In this document: positions 17,463 to 26,561 of the stretch, piece by piece
How positions within the stretch are numbered: position 1 is the stretch's first letter
Layout of the letters: every line of letters begins with the position of its first letter
Origin: Halomonas sp.
GTDB taxonomy: Bacteria > Pseudomonadota > Gammaproteobacteria > Pseudomonadales > Halomonadaceae
Direction: 5' to 3'
NCBI RefSeq assembly: GCF_011050415.1
Contig: NZ_DRFS01000019.1
Location: 186,001 to 250,000, forward strand
DNA: 64,000 bases
The notes under the pieces: generated by a model
What the model saw: the letters and a program-made list of their open reading frames with translations, nothing else
Databases searched by the model: none
What the model was told of the DNA's origin: nothing
Translations under genes and position numbers: made by a program

Positions 17463-18086
17463 TTAGGAGCCCCAGCCACCCCGCGCCGAAGAGCGCGAGC
17501 CGAAACCGCTGCGCTGAGTCGCCGCTTGGCGGTTCTGGACGACCGAGCTACGCATGGCATCGTTGCGCTGGGTGACACGTTGAGTCGCCTGGGTCGAGGC
17601 GGTGTTCCAGTTGCCCTGATTCTGGCGATTGCGGTATACCGGTTCCTGGTAGACCCGTTCAAAAGAGCGGCCACGGTTAGTGTTCGACATCATGCTGCCG
17701 ACCATGTAGCCCATCATGGCGGGCATAAACCAACTACCACCGGTGCTGCCTGTCGCCGCTTGGGACTGCTCTTCGGTTGGTGCGGTACAAGCGCCTTCGC
17801 CATTTTCAGCTTCGCACTCTTCTAGGGTGCTATAGCGCGGCACTGCTTCCAAGGAGGCTTGGTAAGCGTCTTCACAGGCGCTGCGGGTGTAAACGTTCTC
17901 TGCAACGCAGTCTTCGACGCTCTGAAAGCTACGTGGCTGATCGAACTCAACTTCAGTAATCTGCTCTTCCTGGGGTGGCTGTCCGCAGGCGGTGAGGCCA
18001 AAAGCGCCAGCGCCCATCATTGCCAGGGTTATGCGGCCGCTGCGCTTGCGGCGGGGCAAATGGGGGGTGTGATCCTGTTTAGACAT
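17463..18086 (-). CDS. yjfM: DUF1190 family protein (YjfM/YgiB type)
   Basis: A 207-residue secreted or membrane-tethered protein. After a basic N-terminus, a hydrophobic segment MMGAGAFGLTACG resembles a lipoprotein signal with Cys as the lipidation site. The next part has Cys pairs (DCVAENVYTRSACEDAY; CEAENGEGAC), a Ser/Gly-rich PAMMGYMVGSMMS stretch, and a low-complexity Gln/Arg/Ser-rich tail ending RSSARGGWGS. This matches DUF1190. The start at 18086 is preceded by AAGGAG; an in-frame start 21 bp earlier would place that site inside the gene. It always travels with the yjfC-type ligase, so it may be its substrate or partner (inference). Confidence 0.85.
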   Translation of the reverse strand: MSKQDHTPHLPRRKRSGRITLAMMGAGAFGLTACGQPPQEEQITEVEFDQPRSFQSVEDCVAENVYTRSACEDAYQASLEAVPRYSTLEECEAENGEGACTAPTEEQSQAATGSTGGSWFMPAMMGYMVGSMMSNTNRGRSFERVYQEPVYRNRQNQGNWNTASTQATQRVTQRNDAMRSSVVQNRQAATQRSGFGSRSSARGGWGS

Positions 18087-18114
18087 ACCGACTTTCTCCT
18101 TTACCACGTCGTCG

Positions 18115-18528
18115 TTACCACGTCATCGAAGCGGCGTTGAGCAAGCCGACGGCGACGGCCACGCTGGCCATTAAAATGCCATAAGCGTTATGGCCTTCGG
18201 TAATGTGCTGGGAGAGGCTTTCACCCTGCTTGCGCAAAAATAGCTTAACGGCGAAGAAGGTGGCCAGCTGAACACCAAAGGCCACCACGCTCCAAAGCAC
18301 AAAATCAATAAAGCTAATGGAGTGCGCCATCGCGCTATAGAGGGGAATCGTAAAACCTAAAATAGAGCCGCCATAGGCGGTGGCGGCAGCGGCATTGCCC
18401 TGACGAATCAGGGTCCATTCGTGATGCGGCGTAATACGGCTGTAGCAGTACATAAAGGCAGCAAGCAGCAAAATCGCGGTTATTAAATAAGCGATAAATG
18501 ACGGCAAGCCGTACAGGTAGTTCACCAT
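18115..18528 (-). CDS. yjfL: DUF350 membrane protein (YjfL type)
   Basis: A small integral membrane protein of 137 residues with four predicted transmembrane helices, beginning with SFIAYLITAILLLAAFMYCY and ending with a Val/Ala-rich helix before LLNAASMTW. It matches the DUF350 family (E. coli YjfL), of unknown function. Lies between the DUF2491 and DUF1190 genes and is probably the inner-membrane component of the system. Confidence 0.88.
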   Translation of the reverse strand: MVNYLYGLPSFIAYLITAILLLAAFMYCYSRITPHHEWTLIRQGNAAAATAYGGSILGFTIPLYSAMAHSISFIDFVLWSVVAFGVQLATFFAVKLFLRKQGESLSQHITEGHNAYGILMASVAVAVGLLNAASMTW

Positions 18529-18585
18529 GGAGGTTATTTCCTTTTATGAGTCGTAAAAAATAGCGCTCTAAAAACAGTCTACCGC

Positions 18586-19311
18586 TTACATAGCCTCGAT
18601 ATCGACCGAAGCGACATCAACGCCTAGGTTGTGCACTACCATAAAGCTGCCTTCGCCATCATTTTCAGCGCTTAACAGTAGGTACTCCATGCGCTCAGTG
18701 CCTTGAATAGGGCGCTCATAGAGCATCGTGTGATGCGTTACATGGCGTGCAGAGACGCTCTCGGTGGTCATCACCTGTTCATCAAATACTACCGGTGGTG
18801 ACCATAGGCTATCGCCATTACCCCATACCCGTTGATAGGTACAGGTGCGCGCTTCATCGGAAGTCGACGCAAGAGCAACCGTTTGGGCGCCTATACTGTC
18901 CGGCTGCTTATCTTCACCGTTAATCAAATGATCAAATTCGGCATCCGAGAGATGGGCCACCCGGTAAAAGTCGAACAGCTTGTATTCAAGCACCTTGCCA
19001 TTCTCAACATTGGCCTGTAGCCAGGTATCGTTATCCAGATAGAAGCGCACAAGATGCGCTCCCTGACCTAAATCAACGTGACCTACTGCGGCAATATGGT
19101 GATAGGCGTCATCATCCCAGCTAAATAGTGTATCCGGGTGGGCGCGCAGACCGATCAGTTTGATATTGACGCGCCCATCGAGTCGTAGGCCTTCAAGGTC
19201 TTCCTGGCTGACACCCATCGGCAGGCCTGCTGCTACCGGGCGGCCTTTAGTAGGCGGCTCGGGTGGCTTTTCCGTGGTGGCACGGAAAAGTGCTTTAAGC
19301 GTGTTCAACAT
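18586..19311 (-). CDS. yjfK: DUF2491 family protein (YjfK type)
   Basis: A soluble 241-residue protein matching DUF2491 (E. coli YjfK). Conserved parts include LPMGVSQEDLEGLRLDGRVN, the DAYHHIAAVGHVDLG segment, FYLDNDTWLQ and YERPIQGTERMEYLLLS near the C-terminus. No catalytic motif is evident. Order and spacing within the operon match the E. coli yjf arrangement, which supports the identification. Function unknown. Confidence 0.85.
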   Translation of the reverse strand: MLNTLKALFRATTEKPPEPPTKGRPVAAGLPMGVSQEDLEGLRLDGRVNIKLIGLRAHPDTLFSWDDDAYHHIAAVGHVDLGQGAHLVRFYLDNDTWLQANVENGKVLEYKLFDFYRVAHLSDAEFDHLINGEDKQPDSIGAQTVALASTSDEARTCTYQRVWGNGDSLWSPPVVFDEQVMTTESVSARHVTHHTMLYERPIQGTERMEYLLLSAENDGEGSFMVVHNLGVDVASVDIEAM

Positions 19312-19347
19312 GGCCTGCCTCGCTAGTTAGCTTGTTTGGAGCGGAAC

Positions 19348-20043
19348 TTACTCTTGAGTGGTGTTTTTCTTGGCTTTTAGGCGCGCTAACACATCGTCTG
19401 CTTTGCGTTGAGTGCCACCAATGCCAGCAGCTTTCAAGCGTGCTTCCAGTGAGCTGCCGCTCTCTTCCGCCGCCATCTCATCGGCTGCGTGCATTTGCGC
19501 TGAGTTGAGCTGCTGGCGCTCTTTAATACGCTCCAGTGATTCCATGGCGCTGCTCATGGCACTATTCTGACCCGAGTGGCGAGCCGCGACGGCGGATTGC
19601 GCTTTTTGCGCAGATTCAGTGGCTTTTACCACGCTAACCTGCTGCTTAAGCTGACGAAGCTGGTTGTCGGTGCTGCGAATCGCACCACGCAGTTTTTCAA
19701 TGCTGGCATCGTACTCGCTAACAATTGCGCGTTCTGCTTCCAAATCATCCTGTAGCGCGACCATTCGCTCGGCGACTTCCACCGCCAGCGCTTCCTCGCC
19801 TTTGTCTAACGCCGCTTCGGCGCTTTTTTCCAGCTCGGCAATTTTGCTTTCCAACGTGTCCGCTTTATTGCTATTTAGCTGGCGCTGGCCCATCAGGCGA
19901 GTCAATTCGGTTTTAGACTGGCTAAGGTTATTTTCTGAGTCACGAATTTCCTGGTCTAAAATACGCAGCGCTTGGGAATCGACCACCGCTTGTCCGGTTT
20001 CATTCGCTTTGCCGCGTAGGGCAGTCATGATTTTGCTTAACAT
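19348..20043 (-). CDS. yjfJ: PspA/IM30 family protein (YjfJ type)
   Basis: A 231-residue, almost wholly coiled-coil protein of the PspA/IM30/Vipp1 family, which assembles on stressed inner membranes. The N-terminal amphipathic segment MLSKIMTALRGKANETG is followed by long heptad-rich helices (about residues 25-150) and a C-terminal Ala/Lys-rich region ending DDVLARLKAKKN. As the second gene of the yjf operon it points to a membrane-maintenance role for the whole set. No pspF or pspBC lies nearby. Confidence 0.9.
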   Translation of the reverse strand: MLSKIMTALRGKANETGQAVVDSQALRILDQEIRDSENNLSQSKTELTRLMGQRQLNSNKADTLESKIAELEKSAEAALDKGEEALAVEVAERMVALQDDLEAERAIVSEYDASIEKLRGAIRSTDNQLRQLKQQVSVVKATESAQKAQSAVAARHSGQNSAMSSAMESLERIKERQQLNSAQMHAADEMAAEESGSSLEARLKAAGIGGTQRKADDVLARLKAKKNTTQE

Positions 20044-20127
20044 AAGAGCTCTCTTTTTTTAAAAACTGTTTTTAAAACGTCATCTTGACGGCGACGATGA
20101 TCAATAAACCATGTCAGATAAACCAGC

Positions 20128-20592
20128 TTAGACGAAATGCGTTTGTATCAGTTCAGCGACTTCCATGGCGGCACCCGCCGTGGCGTGTAGCTCAGCGCAA
20201 ATGGATTCCAGCTTGGAGTCGCCAAATAGCTGCCCGTAGGCCACATAAAAGTCGTGCCCGTCGATCTCGACAATACCCACAGAGGCCAACGGTAACGAAA
20301 TGCCCTGGCGTAACAGCACTTCGTTGAGTTCGGCAGTATTAGTAACGCTTTCTACAGCAACGATGGGCGCCATGGCGATCCACTCATTTTCGCTGCGCGA
20401 GAGAGTGATCGGCAAGTTGCCGTAATCATTGAGTTCCCAGATTAATGTTTGATTCGCCTCATCAAGGCTAATGGTGGCTTGAGGCCACTCAAGATCCGCA
20501 TTGCCAGACGCTGGTTGGCTGACCAAATGATAGAGTTCGGTGGCGGTGATGCCGCTAGTAACGGTAGGCGTTGTCAAAGCAGTTTGCTCCAT
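20128..20592 (-). CDS. yjfI: DUF2170 family protein (YjfI type)
   Basis: A 154-residue soluble protein matching DUF2170 (E. coli YjfI). It is an acidic alpha/beta protein with the segments ISLDEANQTLIWELNDYG, GNLPITLSRSENEW and HDFYVAYGQLFGDSKL. First gene of the six-gene operon; its own promoter is expected between 20593 and the hairpin at 20651-20699. Function unknown. Confidence 0.85.
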   Translation of the reverse strand: MEQTALTTPTVTSGITATELYHLVSQPASGNADLEWPQATISLDEANQTLIWELNDYGNLPITLSRSENEWIAMAPIVAVESVTNTAELNEVLLRQGISLPLASVGIVEIDGHDFYVAYGQLFGDSKLESICAELHATAGAAMEVAELIQTHFV

Positions 20593-20650
20593 CGTTCGTA
20601 AAGTGTCATTACCTTAACATTTAGTAGAGCAAATGGTTCAGATTACCGAA

Positions 20651-20699
20651 AACCCCGTACCTTTTGCACCCAGTAATAGCGGGCAAAAGGTACGGGGTT
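20651..20699 (-). terminator. 17-bp perfect inverted repeat between the malonate operon and the yjf operon
   Basis: The arm AACCCCGTACCTTTTGC (20651-20667) is exactly complementary to 20683-20699, with a 15-nt loop. It lies 24 bp after the malonyl-CoA synthetase stop and 59 bp before the yjfI start, so it most likely ends or attenuates the malonate transcript. No clean U-run follows on the minus strand, so a role as an operator or mRNA-end stabiliser is also possible. Confidence 0.7.
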
Positions 20700-20723
20700 G
20701 GATTTTACTTATTAAATAGAAGA

Positions 20724-22262
20724 CTAGGCGTTGCGGTAGGTATCATTGAACTGTTTGCGCAGTTCATTTTTCTGCACCTTGCCCATGGTGTTGCGGGGCA
20801 GTTCATCGACAAAAAATACCCGCTTAGGCTGCTTGTATTTGGCAAGCCGTCCATCTAAATGGCGGATTATTTTCTCCTCTTCAAGCTGGTTTGCTTCACA
20901 ATCGGCCCCTTGTTGGCGAACCACTACCGCGGTAACGCCTTCGCCAAGGTCAGGGTGGGGTAAACCGATAACCGCTGATTCGGCAACTTGCTCCAGTTCA
21001 TCAATCACCTGTTCCACTTCTTTAGGGTAAACGTTATAGCCACCGGAAATGACCAGGTCTTTGTCGCGCCCAACGATATGCACATAGCCTTGCTCATCGA
21101 CCATGGCGAGATCGCCGGTAATGAAAAAGCCGTCCTCTAACAGCTCTTCGCGGGTTTTTTCGGGCATTCGCCAGTAGCCGATGAACACATTGGGGCCGCG
21201 AATCTGCAGCATACCAATGTCACCTTGAGGCACCTCATCGCCGGTTTCTCTATTGGTGATACGCATCTCCACGCCAGGGAGTGGCATGCCCACGGTGCCT
21301 GCTCGACGGGCGCCCTGGTAGGGGTTGGAGATATTCATATTAGTTTCGGTCATGCCGTAGCGCTCAAGAATCGCATGGCCGGTTTTAGCTTCAAAGGCTT
21401 CATGGGTTTCTGCAGTAAGCGGGGCAGAGCCGGAAACAAACAGCCGCATATTGGCGGTTATATCGGGTGTTAAGCGCTCATCCTGAACCAAGCGTGTGTA
21501 AAAGGTAGGAACTCCCATCATCACGCTGCCTTTAGGCAGCTCTTCAAAGATCACGTCGGCATCGAATTTGGGCAGAAACAGCATGCTGGCGCCCGCCATC
21601 AAGGTGACGTTACAGGCAACAAATAAGCCGTGAGTGTGAAAGATAGGCAGTGCGTGAATCAGCCGGTCATCGGCGCTAAAGTGCCAGGCTTTTACCAGGG
21701 TCTCAGCATTAGAGGCGAGATTGTTGTGGGTCAGCATGGCACCTTTGGAGCGCCCAGTCGTGCCCGAGGTGTACAAAATAGCGGCCAGATCGCGCTCACC
21801 AAGTGCCACGATATCTTCTCTAGGAGTAACCTTGCGGGCGGTTTCCATTAGGCTGCCGTCGGCGTTGCTGCCAAGCGTAGCAATCGCAGGGCAGCCGGTG
21901 TCGGCAGCGATAGTTCGCGCCTCATCATGCGTCTTAGGGCGGCACACGAAGAGCGCGGGCTCGGCGTCATTTAAAAAGTAGCGAATTTCATCGCCGGTAT
22001 AGCCGGTATTTAACGGTAAATAGACACCGCCGATACGCAGGCAAGCCAAGTAAAGCAGTATCGCTTCAGGGCTTTTATCCACCTGGACGGCAACGCGGTC
22101 GCCTTGTTTAACCCCTAGTTCGGTGAGTGCTCCAGCAAGCTGCGCGCTTTGGCTGAGCGCATCGGTGTAGCTATAGCGTTGGCCTTCGCGGGTGGTCATA
22201 AAGTCGGCATCAGCGCGCTCGCCCATTTTGGCGGCAAAGGTTGCAAATAGGTTGTGGCTCAT
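20724..22262 (-). CDS. matB: malonyl-CoA synthetase (malonate-CoA ligase)
   Basis: An acyl-adenylate-forming enzyme of 512 residues that makes malonyl-CoA from malonate, ATP and CoA. The AMP-binding motif is ILYTSGTTGRSKGAML; further family motifs are YGMTETNMN, FITGDLAMVDEQGYVHIVGR and the C-terminal catalytic Lys region PRNTMGKVQKNELR. It overlaps the decarboxylase gene by 4 bp. Together with malonyl-CoA decarboxylase it converts imported malonate to acetyl-CoA. Order and content match the matPQMAB operons known from rhizobia. Confidence 0.92.
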   Translation of the reverse strand: MSHNLFATFAAKMGERADADFMTTREGQRYSYTDALSQSAQLAGALTELGVKQGDRVAVQVDKSPEAILLYLACLRIGGVYLPLNTGYTGDEIRYFLNDAEPALFVCRPKTHDEARTIAADTGCPAIATLGSNADGSLMETARKVTPREDIVALGERDLAAILYTSGTTGRSKGAMLTHNNLASNAETLVKAWHFSADDRLIHALPIFHTHGLFVACNVTLMAGASMLFLPKFDADVIFEELPKGSVMMGVPTFYTRLVQDERLTPDITANMRLFVSGSAPLTAETHEAFEAKTGHAILERYGMTETNMNISNPYQGARRAGTVGMPLPGVEMRITNRETGDEVPQGDIGMLQIRGPNVFIGYWRMPEKTREELLEDGFFITGDLAMVDEQGYVHIVGRDKDLVISGGYNVYPKEVEQVIDELEQVAESAVIGLPHPDLGEGVTAVVVRQQGADCEANQLEEEKIIRHLDGRLAKYKQPKRVFFVDELPRNTMGKVQKNELRKQFNDTYRNA

Positions 22263-23626
22263 TTGGTGGTCTCTCCCTTGGCCAGCTTACGGGCGCGACG
22301 AGCAAGGTCGCGCACCTCACTTGAGCAGGCAACGGTTGCCTTAGCAGTATAGTTTTCGTGATTGCGCTCAATATCATCAAGCACATAAAGGTAGTTGACC
22401 ATCAACCCCGCCGCTTGTTTAAAGCCTTTATCAGAGATATCGCCCAGCCAATTAATACGGTGCAGTTCGGCACCGTTGCCTAAATGAAAGCGGGCCACTG
22501 GATTTAACGGCAGGCCAAGGCGATTCTTCTCATCCACTAAGTAACGCGCGGCTAGCGGGCGAATCGCCGCTTTCAGCAGCTCTTCGCTTGCTTTGTCTTG
22601 ATGCCATTCAGGGGTTTCAAGTGTTTTAAGTGACTGTCTCAGCGGCTCGGGCAGGTGCTCATCGTCACGCTGTTCTTGTAGCCATTGGGCGAAGCCCGGC
22701 ACCGGCGAAAGGGTCACGAAGTATTTAAGCTGAGGCAACTCCTGGGACAATTCTTGAACCACCTGCTTAATCAGAAAGTTACCAAAGGAGATGCCTCGCA
22801 GCCCTGTTTGACAGTTGCTGATGCCGAAGAAAGCCGCAGTATCAGCGTCTTCGGGGTCGTCGATTCCTTTTTTTGTAAGACTGCTTTCGCCCGCAAGAAT
22901 GGGTTGAATCCGGCTCGGTAAGCCCTTGTGCAGCGCCACTTCAACGAAGATTAGTGGTTCGTCACCAATCGCTGGGTGGAAGAAGGCGAAACAGCGCCGG
23001 TCTCGTGCATCCAGCCGTCGACGCAGGTCATCCCAGTCCTGAATTTCGTGCACTGCTTCGTAGCGAATGATCTTCTCTAGAATGGAGGCGGGGGTATTCC
23101 AGTCAATGCGCTTGAGCATCAAAAAGCCACGGTTGAACCAGGAGCCAAACAGATGGGCAAAATCGTCATCAATGGCTGCCAGTTCAGGCTGTTCACGCAG
23201 CAAACCCAGCAGGTCTTCGCGCATTTTTACCAATTCATAAGTGCCGCCACTGGCGAGGTTTAAGCGCCGGAACAGCTCCTGTCGGCGCGGCTCGCATGCT
23301 TCAAACAGCCGCTGTAGCGTGGGGTTGTCGCGCGCCTCCTGGTACGCAGCATAGGCTGTATCGATGGGGCCTGACTCGGCTGCAAAGTCCGTCATTAGGC
23401 GGGCAAAAAAGCTGCTTTTTTCAGCCGCAGATAGGCGCTGGTATATCGCCAAGGCGCGACTCGCCAAGGCAATGCTTGAGGCTTCACCATCGCTCTCCAG
23501 CAGCGTTTGGCAGGCTTTAATCAACTGCCGATGGTCAGGCGTTAGTGTTTCTGGCTGGCGCCGCCGCAGTAGAGCATCACGTTGGGTGATGTTGTTGAAC
23601 AGTTCCTGCAAAAACAGCATGTTCAT
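22259..23626 (-). CDS. matA: malonyl-CoA decarboxylase
   Basis: Decarboxylates malonyl-CoA to acetyl-CoA; 455 residues. Family stretches seen: CFAFFHPAIGDEPLIFVEVAL, FGISNCQTGLRGISFGNFLIK, YFVTLSPVPGFAQWL, and DPVARFHLGNGA-like sequence NPVARFHLGNGAELHRINWL near the C-terminus. The start at 23626 follows AAGGAG by 7 nt; the frame could begin further upstream but would then overlap the TRAP permease gene. It overlaps matB by ATGA. Confidence 0.93.
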   Translation of the reverse strand: MNMLFLQELFNNITQRDALLRRRQPETLTPDHRQLIKACQTLLESDGEASSIALASRALAIYQRLSAAEKSSFFARLMTDFAAESGPIDTAYAAYQEARDNPTLQRLFEACEPRRQELFRRLNLASGGTYELVKMREDLLGLLREQPELAAIDDDFAHLFGSWFNRGFLMLKRIDWNTPASILEKIIRYEAVHEIQDWDDLRRRLDARDRRCFAFFHPAIGDEPLIFVEVALHKGLPSRIQPILAGESSLTKKGIDDPEDADTAAFFGISNCQTGLRGISFGNFLIKQVVQELSQELPQLKYFVTLSPVPGFAQWLQEQRDDEHLPEPLRQSLKTLETPEWHQDKASEELLKAAIRPLAARYLVDEKNRLGLPLNPVARFHLGNGAELHRINWLGDISDKGFKQAAGLMVNYLYVLDDIERNHENYTAKATVACSSEVRDLARRARKLAKGETTK

Positions 23627-23637
23627 GGTCGAACTCC

Positions 23638-24972
23638 TTAGCCCATGATCAAGTTGGGCAGCCAAAGTGCAATGCCAGGGAAGACGCATAGCAGCAAGAT
23701 ACCTAGCACCATGCACAGCGCGTAGGGCAAGCTGCCCATGAGAATGTCACGCAGCGAAATATCCGGCGCGATGCCTTTAATAATGAATAGGTTGAGGCCC
23801 ACCGGTGGTGTAATCAGGCCGATCTCCAGGTTGATGGTCAAAATGACCGCAAACCAGTAAGGGTCGAAATTAGCCGCCAGGATGATCGGTAACAGGATCG
23901 GTGCGGTCATGACGATAACGGCCACTGGCGGCAGGAAGAAACCGGCGACCAACAGAAAGAGGTTGATGATGCCCATCAATACCCAGCGATTGACGTCGAG
24001 GTCGCTGATCGCGGCTGCGATGGTCTGGGTGATAAACATGGATGAAAGCGCGTAAGCAAACACTTCGGCGGTCGCAATCACCAGCATGATCATCACACTT
24101 TCGCGTAAAGAGTCGCGCATGATTAGCTTGATTGGCCCCACCTTCCACATGCGGTAGATAAGTACTGCAAGCGCCACGCATAGGAACGCCCCTACGCCGG
24201 CTGCCTCTGAAGGCGTGGCCACACCGCCGTAGAGGGCAAACAGAATGCCCGCAATCACCAGCAGGAAGGGGACGACACGCACCAGCGCTTTGAGGTTGGT
24301 ATCAACGTTGGCCTTGATGTTCTCCTTCATTCGCTCGGCGGTTTGGGCCATGGGGTTGTTGTAGCCCCCTTCCAGACGACAGGCGATCATCGTCCAGATC
24401 ATAAACAGCCCTGCGAGCATAAAGCCGGGTATTATCCCCGCCATAAATAGACGGCCAATAGAGGTTTCGGTGGAGATCCCGTAGATAATCATGGTGACCG
24501 AGGGGGGAATCAAGATGCCTAACGTGCCGCCTGCGGCGATACACCCCGCGGCTACCCCATCTGGATAGCCTCTAGAACGCATCTCTGGAATGCCCATCTT
24601 ACCGATAGCCGCGCAGGTAGCCGGGGACGAACCGGAGAGGGCGGAGAAAATCGTGCAGGCGCCAATATTGGAAACAGCTAGCCCACCCGGCAAGCGGCCC
24701 ATCCATAGGTCCAGCGAACGATAAAGGTCACGTCCGGTAGGTGAAGAAGCCACTGCCGCGCCCATTAAAATAAACATGGGGATCGCCACAAAACCAAACT
24801 CAGCAATGCGATCAAAAAAGGTTTCACCAAAATAAACCAGCTCTGACAAGCCCCGGTCATAAAGTAGCGCAAGTAGGGAAACGCCCCCCAGTGCAAACGC
24901 GATGGGGGTGCCAATGGCCATCAGGATGATCAGCGCGACGGCAACAATAATGCCTAGTGTAATCGGATCCAT
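23638..24972 (-). CDS. matM: TRAP transporter large permease (malonate, DctM-like)
   Basis: A 444-residue integral membrane protein of the DctM family with about a dozen hydrophobic helices. It starts MDPITLGIIVAVALIILMAI and carries the family segments FVAIPMFILMGA, SGSSPATCAAIG and LIPPSVTMIIYG. Forms the ion-coupled translocation channel of a tripartite (TRAP) importer. The adjacent malonate-activating genes point to malonate or a close dicarboxylate as the substrate. Only 2 bp separate it from the small permease gene. Confidence 0.92.
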   Translation of the reverse strand: MDPITLGIIVAVALIILMAIGTPIAFALGGVSLLALLYDRGLSELVYFGETFFDRIAEFGFVAIPMFILMGAAVASSPTGRDLYRSLDLWMGRLPGGLAVSNIGACTIFSALSGSSPATCAAIGKMGIPEMRSRGYPDGVAAGCIAAGGTLGILIPPSVTMIIYGISTETSIGRLFMAGIIPGFMLAGLFMIWTMIACRLEGGYNNPMAQTAERMKENIKANVDTNLKALVRVVPFLLVIAGILFALYGGVATPSEAAGVGAFLCVALAVLIYRMWKVGPIKLIMRDSLRESVMIMLVIATAEVFAYALSSMFITQTIAAAISDLDVNRWVLMGIINLFLLVAGFFLPPVAVIVMTAPILLPIILAANFDPYWFAVILTINLEIGLITPPVGLNLFIIKGIAPDISLRDILMGSLPYALCMVLGILLLCVFPGIALWLPNLIMG

Positions 24973-24974
24973 GC

Positions 24975-25496
24975 TTAAGCCTCCCCGCGCAGAATTTCAG
25001 CAATGTACTGCAGCGTAAGCAGGGTGGAACCTAGGGCCATGGGCAGCAGGCCCGGCCAAAGTAGCGGGTTCCACACAGTGCCGGTACGCCAGTTAAATTC
25101 GTAGGCTTCCACCACATAAACCCAGGACGCAAAGGCAAGTGCGCCGCAAAAGGCGAGCCCGAACAGCGAGGCAATTAAGAGCATAGCCTTCTTGGCTATA
25201 CCGCCGAGGGCATCAGGTAGGATCGTAATGGCAACGTGTCCACCGGTCATGAGCACGTAAGGGCTGCCCATCAGCATGGCACCGGTCACGGAAAATACGG
25301 TGAATTCGGTCTGCCAACTGGTACTCATACCCAGCATATAGCGGATGAAGACCATCTGGCAGATCACCAGCACGCCAGCGATGAACATCGCCGCTGCCAA
25401 GTAGGCGCTCACCCGGGACAGCACATCCATCAACCGTATGTAGCTTGCGATGACGCCAGAACGTTTAACAAGGGATTGGGAATTGGCCATGGCCAT
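24975..25496 (-). CDS. matQ: TRAP transporter small permease (DctQ-like)
   Basis: A 173-residue membrane protein with four predicted helices: AYLAAAMFIAGVLVICQMV, then STSWQTEFTVFSVTGAMLMG, a central AMLLIASLFGLAFCGALAFA helix and a C-terminal PGLLPMALGSTLLTLQ helix. This is the DctQ layout, the small membrane subunit of TRAP importers. The start holds a short ATGGCC duplication (Met-Ala-Met-Ala). Lies between the binding-protein and large permease genes. Confidence 0.88.
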   Translation of the reverse strand: MAMANSQSLVKRSGVIASYIRLMDVLSRVSAYLAAAMFIAGVLVICQMVFIRYMLGMSTSWQTEFTVFSVTGAMLMGSPYVLMTGGHVAITILPDALGGIAKKAMLLIASLFGLAFCGALAFASWVYVVEAYEFNWRTGTVWNPLLWPGLLPMALGSTLLTLQYIAEILRGEA

Positions 25497-25565
25497 GACT
25501 CCTCCCGGTGGGTGAAAGGGCGGCCACCCTAGCGGGTGGCCCAGTTCACGAGGGAATGCGAGGAG

Positions 25566-26561
25566 TTACTCGACGGCCAGGGCGGCGTCGATGATGGCCT
25601 GGCCGTTAGGGACGCTATCGGCGAAGTTTTTGTAAGAGGTTTCACGGGCAATCTCAAGCCAGGCGTTGTAGTCATCCTCACTCATGCGGACGACTTCAAT
25701 GCCATTCTGCTCATAGGTTTCCACCATTTTTTGGTCGATGGCAGCAGCTTCTTCTGCAAAATAAGCCTCAGCGGCCTCACCAGCTTCCAGCAAAGTGGTT
25801 TGCTGCTCTTCGGTTAGCCCTTGCCACACCTGCTCGGAGATCATGACTGGTTCATACATAAACCACAGGGCGAAGTCGCCAGGCTCGGTCAGACACTCCA
25901 CCTGTTCGTAGAGGCGAAAAGAAATGAATGACATGGATGAGGTGTTGGCGGCATCCAATACGCCTGTTTGCATTGCCGTGTAGACTTCGGAGGAGGGCAT
26001 AGAGGCAATGGAGGCACCAGCCGCCTGCAGCATCTGCTCAAAGGCAGGGCCTGCGGCACGAATATTCTGTCCGCTTACGGTCTCAGGAGAGGTGATGCAC
26101 TGCTCGCTGGAGGCGAAGCCACCAGCGAGCCAGGTGTCAGCTAGCACCCGGGCTCCGCTGTCCATGATGACTTCCTTTATCATGTCCATATACTCGGAGT
26201 CGTTAAGGCGAGCGGCATGCTCATGGTTGCGCACTAGGCCAGGCATCAGAGTGGCGGAAAACTCTGGGTGACGACCACTGGCGTAATCTAAGGGGAGCAG
26301 CGTCATATCTAGACGACCACGCACTAAGGCGCCCCACTGTTCGCCAGCCTTAAAGAGTGATTGGCCGGGGTAGACCTGGATTTGCAAGCCCACATCTGCT
26401 TCCTCGACATGGCGTGCCATCATCTGGATCATTTCGTCACGGATATCGCCCTGGCCGCCAGGGAACTGGTGTGACGCCCGTAATACGGTGTTAGCAGAGG
26501 CGTGTGAAGCCGCAATGGCTAGGCTTAAGGCAGCCGCAGCTGTGAGTAAAGAACGTTTCAT
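25566..26561 (-). CDS. matP: TRAP transporter substrate-binding protein (DctP-like)
   Basis: A 331-residue periplasmic protein with a clear signal peptide (MKRSLLTAAAALSLAIAASHASA). DctP-family features include LRASHQFPGGQGD, the YPGQSLFKAGEQWGALVRG segment, and EVYTAMQTGVLDAANTSS, which holds the ligand-anchoring region. The start at 26561 is chosen for the signal peptide and a GGAG upstream; a longer frame has no fitting leader. First gene of the matPQMAB-like operon, facing a GntR regulator across a 157-bp gap. Confidence 0.92.
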   Translation of the reverse strand: MKRSLLTAAAALSLAIAASHASANTVLRASHQFPGGQGDIRDEMIQMMARHVEEADVGLQIQVYPGQSLFKAGEQWGALVRGRLDMTLLPLDYASGRHPEFSATLMPGLVRNHEHAARLNDSEYMDMIKEVIMDSGARVLADTWLAGGFASSEQCITSPETVSGQNIRAAGPAFEQMLQAAGASIASMPSSEVYTAMQTGVLDAANTSSMSFISFRLYEQVECLTEPGDFALWFMYEPVMISEQVWQGLTEEQQTTLLEAGEAAEAYFAEEAAAIDQKMVETYEQNGIEVVRMSEDDYNAWLEIARETSYKNFADSVPNGQAIIDAALAVE

